From Ceratorhiza oryzae-sativae (taxonomy: Eukaryota; Basidiomycota; Agaricomycetes; Cantharellales; Ceratobasidiaceae), in contig JARWMV010000098.1 in NCBI GenBank assembly GCA_030998015.1, forward strand, positions 1 to 57,188: a stretch of DNA of 57,188 nt, read 5' to 3'. The position numbers and the translations under genes are program-made. The notes beneath the pieces are model-generated. The model saw only the letters and a program-made list of their open reading frames with translations. It was not told the origin of the DNA and made no database searches. The stretch's first letter is position 1; the number at the start of each line of letters is the position of its first letter. Positions 10,687-22,246 of this stretch are shown here, piece after piece.

Positions 10687-13600
10687 TAGGGTATGGTAAA
10701 TGATTCATCTGGAGTTGTTTACGACTTATATACATATGTTTGTATACATGTCGGTATACAAACGCGTAAGAGTACTGTTGAGTGACGTATGACATAATCA
10801 TTCTATCGAACAGAAATGAACGTTGGACATCCTAGAAATTGTATGGTACATCTAGTAGCGACTGATCAAACTGTGGCGAGCTGGGTTCTGATGAACTCGC
10901 AGCAGCCTTGGGCTTCAGATTTTGAGCTCCTCCGCGCCCAACTACACCAGGAATCGGGTCATCGCTAAGTAAGTCATGCAACAAGCCCTCTCGCAAGTCA
11001 ACTCCCTCAGTCATTGCACTTTTAAACTCTCCATCTGATCCACGAAGCGCTGGTATAACCTCATCAAAACCTGCCTCAGCCTCCCATGTATCCAGGTTCT
11101 CTTGTGAAGCGTGGGCCTCGGCATCTGATAATCCCTCACCAGACAGTTTCACGGTTGGTTCACCAGCCTGCTTAAGGTAGTCAGATAGGTCACAGAAACG
11201 CACAGTGGGGCGTGTGTAGCTATGTTTAGTGCCCTATAAATGATATATATGCTTAACTCGCTTTCCTGCTAGTTATAATCAAAATTCACTTACGTTTCAT
11301 TGACGATATTCGTGTTGTTTGATCTGAGTCATAAAAACAATAGTGCTCGCTTTTTGCCTGCCGCGATCTGGAGAGTTTAGCTTTGTAAAATTGGAGACTG
11401 TCCACTCCTTGGCCATAGAGTTTGCGACAATCGAGTATAACTTGATGGCGAGATAACTCAGCACGCAAGCATTGAAATGGCGAGCAAGGCTAGTCCAGTA
11501 TTCAAGCGCAGTGGCCGATTGGATATATCGATCAAATGGAGATTTTTGTTGGACATATGCTTTGAACTCAGTCCGAAATTTGTCAAAAATGAGCGATGGC
11601 GTAGAGTACGAGCGAGTAATAGTGTCCGGTAGTCGTGTGGACTTGATTTCATGACGGAGGAGCTCGCCGAGGTACCCACCAGCAGCCAGGTAAGCAGGCA
11701 TTGTCTGACAAAGGTCAGCATCGGAAGGCGTGGCGCTGGGGGGGTTGGCTGCGGCACGAGATGTTAGGGTGATTTTGGTCGATAGGGGGTTTATGTTTTT
11801 TCTCATAACAAGTGGTGATCCCAGGTAATCTTGAATATTAATCAGCTACGAATACAACATTGATGTTGGAAATATAACGTACAAGGATCGAGGAAGAGCG
11901 TCGTAAGATAAACTTGCTGATCTGGCCCTTTGAGCATTTCGCTTGAGCGACCATTAACAATTTGACAAACCTCTGAGGCGACAGCATTGGTGATCATAAG
12001 CTCGGTCTTGAGGCTTTCGTCTGTGAAATATTGTAGTAGTGTAGCCTGAGTCGCAAGCCAAAATAAACAGACATCTGCCAGGGTCGATGCACTTGATTCC
12101 AGACATTTTACGGATCGTGCAAAAGGTTCAAGCAATGCCATTTCAAGCTGGAGCGCATCTACAAACGAGCGCCTCGCCTGAGGGTCTTTCAAGAAGGCAA
12201 GTGGATGGCCCTACATAAAAATGTAAGTATATATGCACTGCAGATTCGAGATAGGTACTTACAGAAGTCGCCTTGATTACATTTGTCCTCAAGAGGTCGA
12301 CAATAAGTGGAATACAAGGCAAAAGTGCCTTAATAGCATAGTACATTGTCAAGAACCGGGTTTTTCCTATTGCTACAAGGCCTTTTGCGATTCCAACCAG
12401 GATACGTAGAGCGTTGAGGCGATGGGATGCATTGGACGACTTTCGAAAGAAACGGATTACAATACGAAGCTTGCTGTTTGCGTCAGAAAATATTGACATT
12501 TCGCATAGATCTTTGGCGGTATTATTCATATGGTGGCATGGGTCTGGAAGGACGATGATCCAAGGGAACAGTGCCGCTAGGAGCTCACGCGCCAAGCGGG
12601 TATTACCAGCACTGTCTGAACATGCTCCAGAGATCTTTTCAGCGCCGATTGACTTTGTGGACTACTGAAATGTAAGCAACCGCAATGGCAATCAAGATTA
12701 AACAACATACATCTATAAGTAGATCTTTTAAATGCTCCCCCGTGTGCAATTTTCCAGTCGCTTCGTCGCCACAGATCAGGTGTGCCTCTCTGGTGTCGGG
12801 TGTAGTCACATGGACCGTGTAGATTGACTCGTTGGCTCGTGTTGTTGCCCCTTCAAATGATAAAGTGAGGTGGGAATATTGTCGAAGTGTTTTAATTGAT
12901 TCGCTCCGCATAAATGCAGCCTCGGCTGGGATTAGGCTCGAAGCAAGGGTAGATGCACTGACGCCTTCCATCTTGGGGTCAAGATGTGCAACAAGGTCAC
13001 GCCACTGGGCTGAATCTACCATGGTTGGCGGAATCGAAAGTGCGCATACAAGCCGCAGGACATTTGAATCGTGCACCAGTTTACGCTTGGCACGACCTTC
13101 TGCCTGAGTAATCGCGTGTACAGATGGTTGGGAGGATGTTCCGGGGGTAGCTTCCGAGTTGGCGAGGTCGATGTTTGCGATCTGGGTGGAAAGAGAATTG
13201 TCGGCAGACGCAGCTGCGGCCTGTTCACGAATCTCGGGAGGATGAAACCGGCACTCCATAGAATGCGGGAGCACTCGATTTCTAGATCGAGGATAGGCAC
13301 CAGAAACCCCACAGTTTTCGGCAGTACAGAGCCATCGCCTTTTTGAAGTACCAATAACTTCGCACTGATATGTTAAGAGATCAAGGAGAGGGTCTGTTTT
13401 CGGTCCTTTGTTGCTTTTAGGTACATCTATGCGTCTGAGCTTTCGTACATCAAATACAAACTTATCCAGGAGCAAGTTAAATTAGTTCTTCTGTCCAAAT
13501 CAATTACGCACAGGACTCACATTCCCCTCTGTCTGTCGCTTCATCTCCTCGGTTTCCTCTCCTGCAGCTTGCTTCCGTCGCTTAGCCTCTTCTTTAGTAT

Positions 13601-14349
13601 TGGCTTCGGCATCAAGCAGGCTACGCTTTGAGGTGCTTTTCCGAATGCGCTTCGAATCGCTTGGAGCATCGGAGGGAGCAGCCTCGTCGATCTAAGGGTC
13701 AATCAAGCACCTCTTGGTCAGCAAACTAACATTGTCACCAGAAACTGAATTGTTCACAATGATAGTTGGTGATAAGGCATGACGGGCAGCCCGCTGGAGA
13801 TCGCCTATCCAATTGATGAGAATGGGGTTCTCACCACCAGCGCCCGTGATCGTGTTGGAGAGAACATCTACGACGGCAGCCAAATCGGGACCGTGACTCT
13901 TGAATTGGACGAGAGAGCCGTTGGCTCGGCTTCCAAATGCGACTTCAAGCGACCGGTTAACAGACCCCTGAACCGATCCTGTGTTGTCGATCCACTTAGC
14001 ATCGACCACGAAACCTTGAAACGGGTAGGTGAACCCGGGAGGCTGGGACTTCAGCGGTAGCTGTGTTAAGAGGTCGCGCAGCGTCTGTAGCTCACGCTGA
14101 ACATCAGGCGGGGTCGCCATAGTGTCGGGGGAAGCGGAATGTAGTTACGGAAGTGTTTCATGCGGCGCATATACAAAAAACTTTCGAGTGGCTGAGTAGC
14201 TATGAAGGACCGGCAACCGGGCAGTGGATACCGGCCATCTAATAAAAACGGACCGCCGGGCCGGCGTAATTAAAAACACGTTTATTTACCATGTTTTTAT
14301 ATGTATGTAACTGTCCGGTATGTAACTAATTGGTCCTTACCGTACCCTA
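10687..14349 (-). mobile_element. Complete hAT transposon (3663 bp)
   Basis: Terminal inverted repeats start TAGGGTAYGGTAA at both ends. The element contains one multi-exon transposase gene. The subterminal region at 14190-14310 is rich in CCGG-containing motifs, possible transposase binding sites. CpG is abundant and exon borders are clean, so this copy is young compared with the truncated copy at 2805-3775. It sits inside a coding exon of gene B. Confidence 0.93.
10832..14120 (-). CDS. hAT transposase, seven exons, with a late TGA
   Basis: Exons on the minus strand: 13731-14120, 13521-13691, 12711-13460, 12263-12661, 11883-12210, 11294-11829 and 10832-11233; all introns are GT-AG and join in frame. 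After an N-terminal region comes a BED-like Cys/His motif (CTAENC ... H ... C, exon 3). The RNase H-like core includes ACSDSAGNTRLARELL and PDPCHHMNNTAKDLC (exon 4), and the hAT dimerisation region is in exon 6 (VLSYLAIKLYSIVANSMAKE). It would catalyse cut-and-paste movement in the nucleus. An in-frame TGA at 11297-11299 ends the protein before the last intron, although the frame stays open beyond it for about 135 codons. The truncated copy has the same TGA. Either the true end is there or a CGA was mutated in the common ancestor. Confidence 0.85.
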
Positions 14350-15022
14350 CTGGGATCGAGCTCGTATTGCTTGAGCCCCCCCTCAGCCTGGACAAAGCAC
14401 TGGAATGTCCGTGGGACGACGAGATCAGAACTGTCAATCTCGTGTTCTAGGGCAAGCTAGTGAGTGTGCTATCGCATGTGAAGCTATAAAGAACTTACCA
14501 AGGTTCGGAACGCTTTTTTTTTCTGTATTTTTCTTGCCCTTGCCGGTCTTCACTTTGGGGTTTGACCGAGGCTCTTCTTTTGGCGCCTTGGCGGAGCGTT
14601 GGGCCGATTTTGGGTGATGTAGATTGGTATGTGCAAACGGCGGCGGCAACGGGTCTAGTTCTGACCCAGACGAGGACAGTTCGAGGGGTCCCTGGGCAGG
14701 AATTCGAATCCGGAGTGGCTGTTTCGAGGACTTGGGTTTATGAGGACCTGGAGCCGCGTTGACTGCTTGTGCAAGGAAGTCGTCAAGTTCAGAGGTGTTG
14801 CCGTTAGTAGGGCCCGAGGCCGCGGAGAATGATCCTTCCTCAAGCACCTCGAAATCTAAATGAATGTATGCGATTGGGTGAGCAACAAGCCAGATTTTAT
14901 ATGTCATCTACTAACCAGTGTCGCTTTCATCGAGCTCGTCAATCTCGTCAATCTCGTCAATTCTGTCGCTCTCGCCTAATTCATACTGGCCGTTCGTGTC
15001 ATTGGCGGTTTTCTTTTTTTGA

Positions 15023-15384
15023 ATCTAATTTATACGTCTGTGAAGCCCGTGGCTTATGTAGACCATACAAAGGTGTATAGGTAAGGAAAGAGGGTACCCC
15101 GGATTCTACTACGCTTCGCGCCACCTATCCCTAAAGGCCCACCGACTCCTCGCTACCCGCCAGACGAGCCTATGCCCCCCTGACGTCCGGATCCTTGATC
15201 CGTTTTAAGCTTGCGAGCCGGTTCCTTCCATACTACGTGCATCTATGTTACAGCGTTCTGCGGTTGATATGCGGGTTTATCGGCGTCCTTTGCAGGCGGT
15301 ATGGGTGTGTGTGTAGTCTAGTAGCGGTGCTTTTATCGTTTGTCTATGTCATGAATCCAAATTACTTCACCTGGTCTTTCTTCG
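15023..15384 (-). other. LINE-2 3' untranslated region
   Basis: About 360 bases between the ORF2 stop and the A-rich tail. No gene or RNA was recognised; sequence is CpG-rich and of normal complexity. Confidence 0.6.
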
Positions 15385-16473
15385 TTACGCTCGCGCAAGT
15401 AGGTCGAAGCGACCGGTCTCGCGGATGTATGTCATGAGGTGTCGGCTTCCTGTCTTGGATGATAGGAGCGTGGGTAGCGACTCTATTGAAGCGGGGAAGG
15501 CGGTGTTCCTTCGTTGTCTGGCTAGTTCGTATTTCGGGCATCTCATCAGATAATGTTCGACGGTTTCAGCTCGTTCGCGGCACGCTGGGCAAATAGCGGA
15601 TTTGGCGAGTTTGAAGCGGCGTTGGTATGCCATCAGTGGGACATGTCCCGTTCTGAGCTGGATAAGGAGCGACGCGTGTCTTCGTGGGATGGTCTGGGTG
15701 AGTTTGTGGAAGGCGTCCGAGGGTGTGGATATGTCGATAATACGCAATTGTTCGTTGCCGCTGCTCAGCTCCTCGCTCCACCGCTGTTTCCACAGTTGTT
15801 TCTGGTTTTCCTTGAAGGCCTGTTTGAGGGTGGCTGGGCTATCTGCTATCGCATTACGCAGGTAAGTCGGAAGATCGCGGGGGTCGCTGGATAGCCCCCT
15901 TGCTGCGTCCTTCGCTGCTGCGTCGGCCATCTCGTTCCCAGGGACGCCTTCGTGTGCGGGAACCCAGGTGGTCGTGACTGAGAGGCTGGGGTGAGTACGG
16001 GCAAGTTTTTTCGTAAGATCGGCGATGGCAAGGATGAGGTGAGGAGCCGCTTGGATGATCAGACCTCGCAAGGCATGGATCACTGCTTGGTTGTCTATTC
16101 CGACCCATGCTGAGTCTACATGGCGCTCTTCTGCGAGGAGATGTAGGGCTAGCATTGCCCCCACGAGCTCCGCCTCGTATACCACATGCCTCTTGTCGGA
16201 GCCTAGATGGAGCCGCAGGGTTTTCTCTGGTTGACCGTCGCGGCACAGAACAGCCGCTGCTCCTATTCCCCTGTTGATACCCAAGCCGTCAGAGTAGATT
16301 CGCACATCTGCTTTGGTTAGTTCAGCCGCTTTCATCGCTTCCTCGCGAGAGGGTGGGAGCGTGGGGTTCAGAATCTTGAGTATCTTCGGCGTTGCCGGAG
16401 ATTCTGGCACTGGATCAAAGGAGGCTGGCAGAATGTTGAACGTATGCAATAGTTCATGTAGGGCTGACCTGTG
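15385..16473 (-). pseudogene. LINE-2 ORF2, part 3: RNase H and C-terminal zinc motif
   Basis: RNase H catalytic positions are all present: IYSDGLG, YEAELVGAMLAL, GIDNQAVIHAL and VPAHEGVPGNEMAD. A Cys/His motif (CPACRERAETVEHYLMRC) follows near the C-terminus. One TGA at about 16471-16473 separates it from the RT part; the neighbouring frame reads on without change, so this is a single CGA-type stop in an otherwise good frame. Confidence 0.85.
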
Positions 16474-18506
16474 TCATTTAATGTAGCGTTGCGCCTTGAT
16501 CAGGTATCGTCGAAGTGGGTTTGAAGCCGGCAGAGTGGCCATTCGGACTGTCGCTCGAAAACATACAAGATTCAGTGCCAGGTCGATCGGGAGAATGTTT
16601 GCGTGTGCGTCGAGGGCTAGTGTCGAGGTGGTGCGAAGCGCGCCGGTAATTGCTATGGCCGATCGTCGTTGTACGGTGGCTAGCTTCTTCGCGAAACCCA
16701 CTGAACCGGAGTCCCTTGGGTTTCTTTCGCCATGTTCGAGATCTTCCGCCTTCTTCTTCTTGGGTCTAGTAACGGGCGTGTACCAAACGTCAGCTGCGTA
16801 GGAGATACGAGGGATGAGAACACATTGGTGCAGGCGACGCATGGCGTGTGCCGAGAAGCCGTGATTAAGACGGGCTACTCTCCGCATCTGGCCCACCCAC
16901 TGGGTTCCTGTTGCGACCGCCTTTGCTGCCTGCTCCTTCCACCTGAGTTGTTGGTCGAAGATGACGCTAAGAAACTTGTGCGAGGTCGAGGGTTTGATCA
17001 CTGTTCCTGCAATTGTTATTGACGGCCTTGGTCCCTTTGGCCTGCGAGAGAACCCGATCAGCGCTGTCTTTTCGTATTCATGCTCACAAGTATGGCTAGT
17101 CGCCCATTCTCTCATCCCCCCAGGTCTATCCATCATTGCAACGAGCTTTTCATTGGCTTCTTCTAGGGTCTTGGCTTTTGCTAGGAGGGCTATGTCGTCG
17201 ACAAATCCGCTGGCTAGTTCCTGGTTATTTGAGTTGGCTAGTTCTACAGCTCTGCTGTTGTAGAGCAGGTAGTATATGCAGGAGAGCGGGCAGCCCTGGT
17301 CGATGCCGTGTTCAATGTTGAACCATTCCGAAGTGAAGTCGTCAAACTTTATGAGGGTACGTCGTCCCTGCAATCTACGTTCGGTCCATGCCACGATTTG
17401 TTCTGGGACCCCTTTCAGGCGCATGTTGTGGGCGAGGCGAGCAGGCGAGGCGCTAGGGAAGGCCCCTTTGACATCCAGGAACAGCCCCGCCACTACCTCA
17501 TGTCCGCGCCACGCGTCCTTGACGAAGGATGAGATGACTTGCATAGCGTCTGACGTGGATCGCCCTCTTCGACCTCTGAAGTGGTGGTCTGGGAGGAGGC
17601 TGTGTCGTTCAACTAGGTCATTAAGTGAATCAGCTACACACGCGGACAGAAGTTTGGATATAATGTTGAGGAGGGCAATGGGGCGGTATGCTTTAGGGAC
17701 AGTATAATCTTTCTTTCTGGGTTTCCTTAGGACCACAGTGTTGGATTCCTTCCATCGTTCTGGGTAGTAACTGAGGTCAAATGTCACCCTGAACAACGGG
17801 ATTAACCAGTAGACCAGTGTCTTTTGGCATTCCTTAAACATGATGTTCGGTATTGCATCGGGGCCTGGAGTTTTGTATGGCTTGATATTTGAGATAACCC
17901 TGTTCAACTGTTCTTTGGTAATATTCTGGAATCTTTCTACACTGGGTGGGTACTCAGCTGGTTCAATGCAAGGGTTTTGCACTTTCGGAAAGAATGATTC
18001 GTGAAGAGCTGGGCTCTTTTCTTCATTGGTAGTGTGCTCAATCACTTCGCCCTGTGGCCCTCTGGTTCTGAGTGTTGGGATGTGGGCAGCTCCTCCATCG
18101 GTGGGTGCTGAGGTGAGATATTTGTGTGCTGTCCAATGTCATTGCCATCTGCTTTGTCAATAAACCTGTGCCAGCAGTCGTGTTTGGCATCTTGCTTTGC
18201 GTTTTGAAATTCTCTATTGGCCTCCACATATAGTCCATGCAGAGGGTGAGTGGGAGTGGCTTTATGGTGGTTTGCAGCAACATGTAAGTTGGACTTCACC
18301 TTGTGCAGTTCTTTCAGCCGTGGTGTCCACCATCTCTTCATGTGTGGGGACTCCTTTGTCAACGGAATGTAAGCCTTGATGACAGAGTTCATTGCGTCCA
18401 TGATTTTGTCAAGGCAAGAGTCAAATTCGGGTGCACTTGTGATCAGGGGCTGGGGAGAGTTGGGCAGGATTTTGGCTAGTTCAACTCTAATCTTCTCCCA
18501 ATCCAC
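16474..18506 (-). pseudogene. LINE-2 ORF2, part 2: reverse transcriptase
   Basis: RT motifs look intact: LFLDVKGAFPSAS (motif A), GIDQGCPLSC (motif B) and GFVDDIALLA (motif C). The thumb and connection follow. A frameshift near 18140 separates it from the endonuclease linker (18150-18506), which reads WWTPRLKELHKVKSN. The RT part is CpG-rich and could be functional in a repaired copy, unlike LINE-1. Confidence 0.85.
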
Positions 18507-18518
18507 CTTCTGGAAGTT

Positions 18519-19280
18519 TCAATGTGTCACTTGTGGGGCCTGTTTACAAGAAGTTTTCAGTTCAGTCTGGATGGTGAAGTGATTGGTACACAAGATGCAT
18601 GGCACTTCAACCACTAAGCATTGGATAACTGCTCCAGTTAGGTGTGATGAGATGAATATGTTGTTGGGTTGTGAGAGGTTTCCATTTGAGCATAGTTCTA
18701 GAGTAGGAATTTCAGCAGTTAGGATCATGTTCAGGTTGAAGTGATCAAGCAGCTCAATTAGATTCTGGGCAGCTTCAAGTGCTATTTTGGTAAATAGCTG
18801 ATTGTTTCTTGGTTCATCCCACATTGGATGGTGTCAGTTCAAGTCTCCAGCTAGCAGTATTGATGTGTGTTGTGGTAAGTGTAGTAGGTGTTTGTGGACA
18901 AGTTTGAGTGCCTCATTGCTCTTGAGGTCATTGTAAATATTGATTGCATGAAGCTTTCCTTCAGAAGTTGTTAGCTCAAAGCATGTCACATCACAAGAAT
19001 CAAAGGGAATGGTGCACCACTCATTAGTTGAAAGATGTTTAGATATTAGAGTAAGAGAGCACAAACAAAGTTCAGAGTCAAGATGGTTGGATGGATAAAT
19101 AGTATGCCAGTGGGATGAGATGGGGGCAAGATTAAGGTGTGTAAAGTAAGGTTCTTGCAGCATAATGATATCCCAATTCTCAGGGTTGGCTAGGTGCAGG
19201 ATTTTGTCCTGCATGGTCTGTGAGCTGTTTACATTCTGCTGCCAGATGCATAAACTCTCTCATGTGCTGGGACAATGTTC
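18519..19280 (-). pseudogene. LINE-2 ORF2, part 1: AP-endonuclease
   Basis: Starts near IWQQNVNSSQTM and continues WDIIMLQEPYFTH, the catalytic Glu motif, then LLAGDLN followed by TGA (18834) and HHPMWDE. A second TGA lies at 18519. Both stops stand where Arg is expected. The expected Asp of a TDHF-like motif is Asn (CTNHF). The segment is CpG-free, unlike the flanking parts of the same element. Confidence 0.8.
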
Positions 19281-19463
19281 AGGCATGAGGGAGGACAGGC
19301 ATCTCAGAAGCAGTGGAGGAGACCAAGCCATGGCAAGGTGTAAAGTATGTTGAGATGACACTTTGTGACCATGCTCAGGAAGGTGCCCTTGACAATGCTG
19401 CTTGTCCAATGCTGCCTCAAGTTGCTCTTGGCTGGATGATGGAGCCTCCCACTGATGGGCTTG

Positions 19464-19937
19464 CTACATTACTAGGGCAGGGGTAGAGGTGCTGTGCAGG
19501 AATTCCTGCATGCTGGCATCAAGGGTAACTGTATTGTAGAAGCACCAATTGGTAAGCTGATGCAATTGAGTAACCCTTGATGCCAGTATGCAGGAATTCC
19601 TGCACAGCAACTCTAGGCAGGGGTGTGTCAAAGGAGGGGCAGATGGAGTGTATTGCAAGGAATCTGGCACTGGGGACACTGTTGGAGTCAATGGAGTGAT
19701 CTCTATGGGTTGGTCCCCCCATCCAAGCACACTGGTTGGCTGTGGGTTTTGGGTAGCAGTTGGTCCTTTCTCAGTCAACATTGCTATTGGTTGCATTCTA
19801 CTCCTATAATTGGAAATTGGTTCAGTGTTTGAGCTTGTTGCAGGCAGGTTAGTAGGAGCAGGGCATTCTCTATGAGGGCAAGGGGGGGGTGGGGCCTGGT
19901 ATGCCATAGCTGTAGGCTGGAAGGGGGGGGGAGTCAA
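19464..19937 (-). pseudogene. LINE-2 ORF1 C-terminal extension, out of frame
   Basis: A Pro/Thr/Ser-rich tail continues ORF1 after a slip in a C-run (G on the plus strand) at about 19922-19930. It is interrupted by a 132-bp MITE at 19484-19615. Whether the ancestral ORF1 included it is uncertain; low-complexity tails are common in such proteins. Confidence 0.5.
19484..19615. mobile_element. 132-bp hAT-type MITE
   Basis: Ends TAGAGGTGCTGTGCAGG and, in inverse orientation, TAGAGTTGCTGTGCAGG; inverted repeats extend over about 45 bp per side. GGCAGGGG is duplicated exactly at 19476-19483 and 19616-19623, an 8-bp target duplication. The ends resemble those of the 1.44-kb elements at 29381 and 55170 (TAGAGAAGCTGTGCCAG), so the same transposase may move both. 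Confidence 0.9.
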
Positions 19938-21397
19938 AGTGGAGGCTTAGTGTCTGTAACAGTCTCCCAGGTCCACTCTTTGCTGGTAACAAAGTATTTG
20001 TATAAATTGTCCAGGACTCGGGTGGCATAGGTAGCGCATTCTGCATAGTAGCCGGGGCATTTGGTGTCCCAGGTAGGGTGCCCAGCGACGTTGCATGTCC
20101 TACAGAAGACATTCCTTCGGTCCTGGCAATTCTTGGTGTCGTGTTGACCTAGACAGGTGCCACAGGTGAAAGAATCGTTTCTGCACTGTTTTGTCGGGTG
20201 ACCAAACTTTTGACATTTGGTGCATCGAATCGGCTTCTTGGCTAGTTTGCACGCGTCGCACTGTTTGCCCTCAACCACTATCGGAGACTTGATACAGGCA
20301 TTGGCGGCCTCCTTGTTGCGGAACTGCAGAACGACAAACGCATGTCTCTGGTCCTGGCGGCGCTTGGCCGGTGGCACGATGTATCGACTGCTGGCGATCG
20401 AGTTCGCTGGTAGGTTATTGTTATGTTCGAGAAGGCTGGACGCATGCTTCGATGCTGTGTCGAATGACACCGGGACGCATTCCACCACCACCGGGTAGTT
20501 GCGCTCTCGGTATCTAGCTGTGGAACCGAAGTTGTCTGCGAACGCTGCGCAAATGTCTGGACGTTTGATCCAGTCCGCCGCCTCCTTAGTATTTAATTCG
20601 TACACTACTCCTCCGCTCTGTATTACGTTAGCGCTGCGGAATTGCGCTCCTTCCGGCATGCTTGCTCGCACCGCCTCGCTCAACTGCTCCATGGCCAGTT
20701 GAGCTTTCAGAACCAGCGCTGACTCGGGTAACAGTCCAAGAGGCTGTTCCCCTTCTATCGCTTCGCTGTCCAACAAGATCTGTCGGTCCTGCTTCTCCAC
20801 CCGTGTGGTCACCACCGACGCAGGTCTCTGTATCTGATGTGCGGGCGCAGCAACCACCGTCGCATATGATCTCATTCCAACAGTGCCACGCCGGCTTTCT
20901 CCGCCATTCACACTGACGCTCTCTCCCGCTGGCTGGGACGCCGGAGCGGGCCGAGCAGTCTCTCTGCTCTCCGCAACTCTCTCCACTTGCTCAGAAGAAG
21001 ATTTGGTGTACTCAGCTCGAAACTCATCCAGCCCTCCCGAGATCTGTGCCATTCTTTCTTCGATTCGAAGGACAGTCGGGGTCATTAGGTTCTCGACAGC
21101 GGTTTCGAGAGTGGCCTGGATTTTTTCGAGTGGGTTGGACGCTACCTTGAGTAGCGCTGCTATAGAACGGAGAGTAGTCTGTAGGTTCACGTTTTTCGCA
21201 TATTCTTTCTGCTTCGAGAACAATAAGATCGCATTAGCTAGGTTTCCGACGGTCGCCTCCTCTCCCACTGGTACGAGGAGCTTATCTTGTAGCCCCTCAA
21301 GCAGAGCTGAGGGGCTTGCATCGTCTGTTTTCGCTAGTTGTCGGGTCGCATGGCGAGTCCCCCCAACCGGGGTGCTCTCTCGGGCGGGTGGAGGCAT
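19934..21397 (-). CDS. LINE-2 ORF1 protein (487 aa)
   Basis: Starts at ATG 21395-21397. The N-terminal 150 residues look helical and could form a coiled coil. The C-terminal part has three zinc-knuckle-like motifs in order: CTKCQKFGHPTKQC, CGTCLGQHDTKNC and CRTCNVAGHPTWDTKC, typical of LINE ORF1 proteins that coat the RNA. No stop interrupts the frame and CpG content is high. It ends at the sharp border to the CpG-free segment. Confidence 0.88.
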   Translation of the reverse strand: MPPPARESTPVGGTRHATRQLAKTDDASPSALLEGLQDKLLVPVGEEATVGNLANAILLFSKQKEYAKNVNLQTTLRSIAALLKVASNPLEKIQATLETAVENLMTPTVLRIEERMAQISGGLDEFRAEYTKSSSEQVERVAESRETARPAPASQPAGESVSVNGGESRRGTVGMRSYATVVAAPAHQIQRPASVVTTRVEKQDRQILLDSEAIEGEQPLGLLPESALVLKAQLAMEQLSEAVRASMPEGAQFRSANVIQSGGVVYELNTKEAADWIKRPDICAAFADNFGSTARYRERNYPVVVECVPVSFDTASKHASSLLEHNNNLPANSIASSRYIVPPAKRRQDQRHAFVVLQFRNKEAANACIKSPIVVEGKQCDACKLAKKPIRCTKCQKFGHPTKQCRNDSFTCGTCLGQHDTKNCQDRRNVFCRTCNVAGHPTWDTKCPGYYAECATYATRVLDNLYKYFVTSKEWTWETVTDTKPPL

Positions 21398-21839
21398 CCA
21401 CTAGGGATCGGGCAGGTGTTATCAGTAGCAGTGTATGCAACAGTTTGTTGCAGGAATCCGAGTAAAAGATTCGACGACAGAATTTTCGACGCGCCTGTGG
21501 CTGTGTCGATATTTGCTGATGGTGGTCGGCCCGAGACAGTCTTCATTGGCCGTTGGGTCCATCTCCATTTCGTTTCGCTCGACGTCGTCTAACTCAGAGG
21601 TAGACCCGAAGTCATTGGAATGGACCATGTTTTCCGCGTTTGGAAGTTGGGGGATGGGCGCTGGGGGTACAGCCTGGGCCACGACTATGGCAGGCTCATG
21701 AGGAGCGTCTTGATTTTCGGCTGGAACTGGACGAGGGCGCGGACGCGGACAGGGGCGAGGGCGAGCGGGTGGAGCAAAGACTAAATTTCAAACGTTAGGT
21801 AAGTCTTCTAGCTTAGTCAACAAAAACGTGCAAATGGCC

Positions 21840-22040
21840 AGAAGAGTCCGGTAAAATGGATATACTGTAAGTCCATGGACTTATGCGAACTCCCAATTTG
21901 TATCTTCGTGAGTCCATGAATGGACTTTCAAGTATTCCTGCTCTGGCTATATTTAAATTCCGTATTTGAGGCGCATTGCGGACTTTAGAAATGTCCGTGC
22001 CGGAATGTTCTCTCATGGACTTTGCCGAAAGTCCGTTTGA
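21840..22040. repeat. AGTCC/GGACT motif cluster downstream of gene A
   Basis: Eight AGTCC or GGACT pentamers occur within about 190 bases, several as inverted pairs (AGTCCATGGACT-like at about 21870-21881, and another at about 21911-21926). No coding sequence fits here. Possibly protein-binding sites or transposon subterminal repeats. Confidence 0.55.
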
Positions 22041-22246
22041 GCTCACGGATTTGACTATATGCGTTGGAAAATAGTATATTGGTATATTATCGTAAAACAA
22101 CGGGATAGATATCGATCTTGTGATGAACAGAGTCACGATCATCAGCGTCGTGGATATTGAAAGGCGTGCATAGCAGGAAGACGGAAAAATAAGAGCGAAA
22201 AGGCCCGTTTACAGACGGTTGTTCGTACGTAGGATGCTGCATTCGA

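Larger units (their letters stand above)
10679..14357. other. 8-bp target duplication of the complete hAT
   Basis: CTGGGATC occurs at 10679-10686 and 14350-14357, immediately outside the inverted repeats TAGGGTATGG and CCGTACCCTA. An exact 8-bp duplication is the hAT signature. Confidence 0.93.
15011..21542 (-). mobile_element. LINE-2: non-LTR retrotransposon
   Basis: ORF1, ORF2 and a 3' UTR run on the minus strand and end in an A-rich tail (TTTTCTTTTTTT on the plus strand at about 15010-15021). TCATTGGC flanks it at 14999-15006 and 21543-21550; the match extends to 12 bp with one mismatch, a plausible target duplication. Removing it rejoins a gene B exon in frame. ORF1 and the RT/RNase H part are CpG-rich, while about 18440-19935 has practically no CpG. 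Confidence 0.88.
10218..21780 (-). pseudogene. Gene B: intron-bearing gene of unknown function split by three transposons
   Basis: Reading on the minus strand, exon pieces are 21543-21780, 14916-15010 (same exon, split by LINE-2), 14499-14855, 14350-14446 and 10345-10678 (same exon, split by the hAT), and 10218-10294 (cut by LINE-1). Introns at 14856-14915, 14447-14498 and 10295-10344 are about 50-60 nt with GT-AG ends. Removing each insertion with one target duplication restores the frame. The protein is Pro/Arg-rich at the start, then acidic with a repeated Ile-Asp-Glu unit, then basic. Its best-ordered part (about 120 residues, from VVPRTFQCFVQAEGG to HTIEKPLGKK) vaguely resembles a ubiquitin/PB1-like fold; this is a guess. 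The first exon and the 3' end are not identified. CpG content is normal. Confidence 0.72.
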
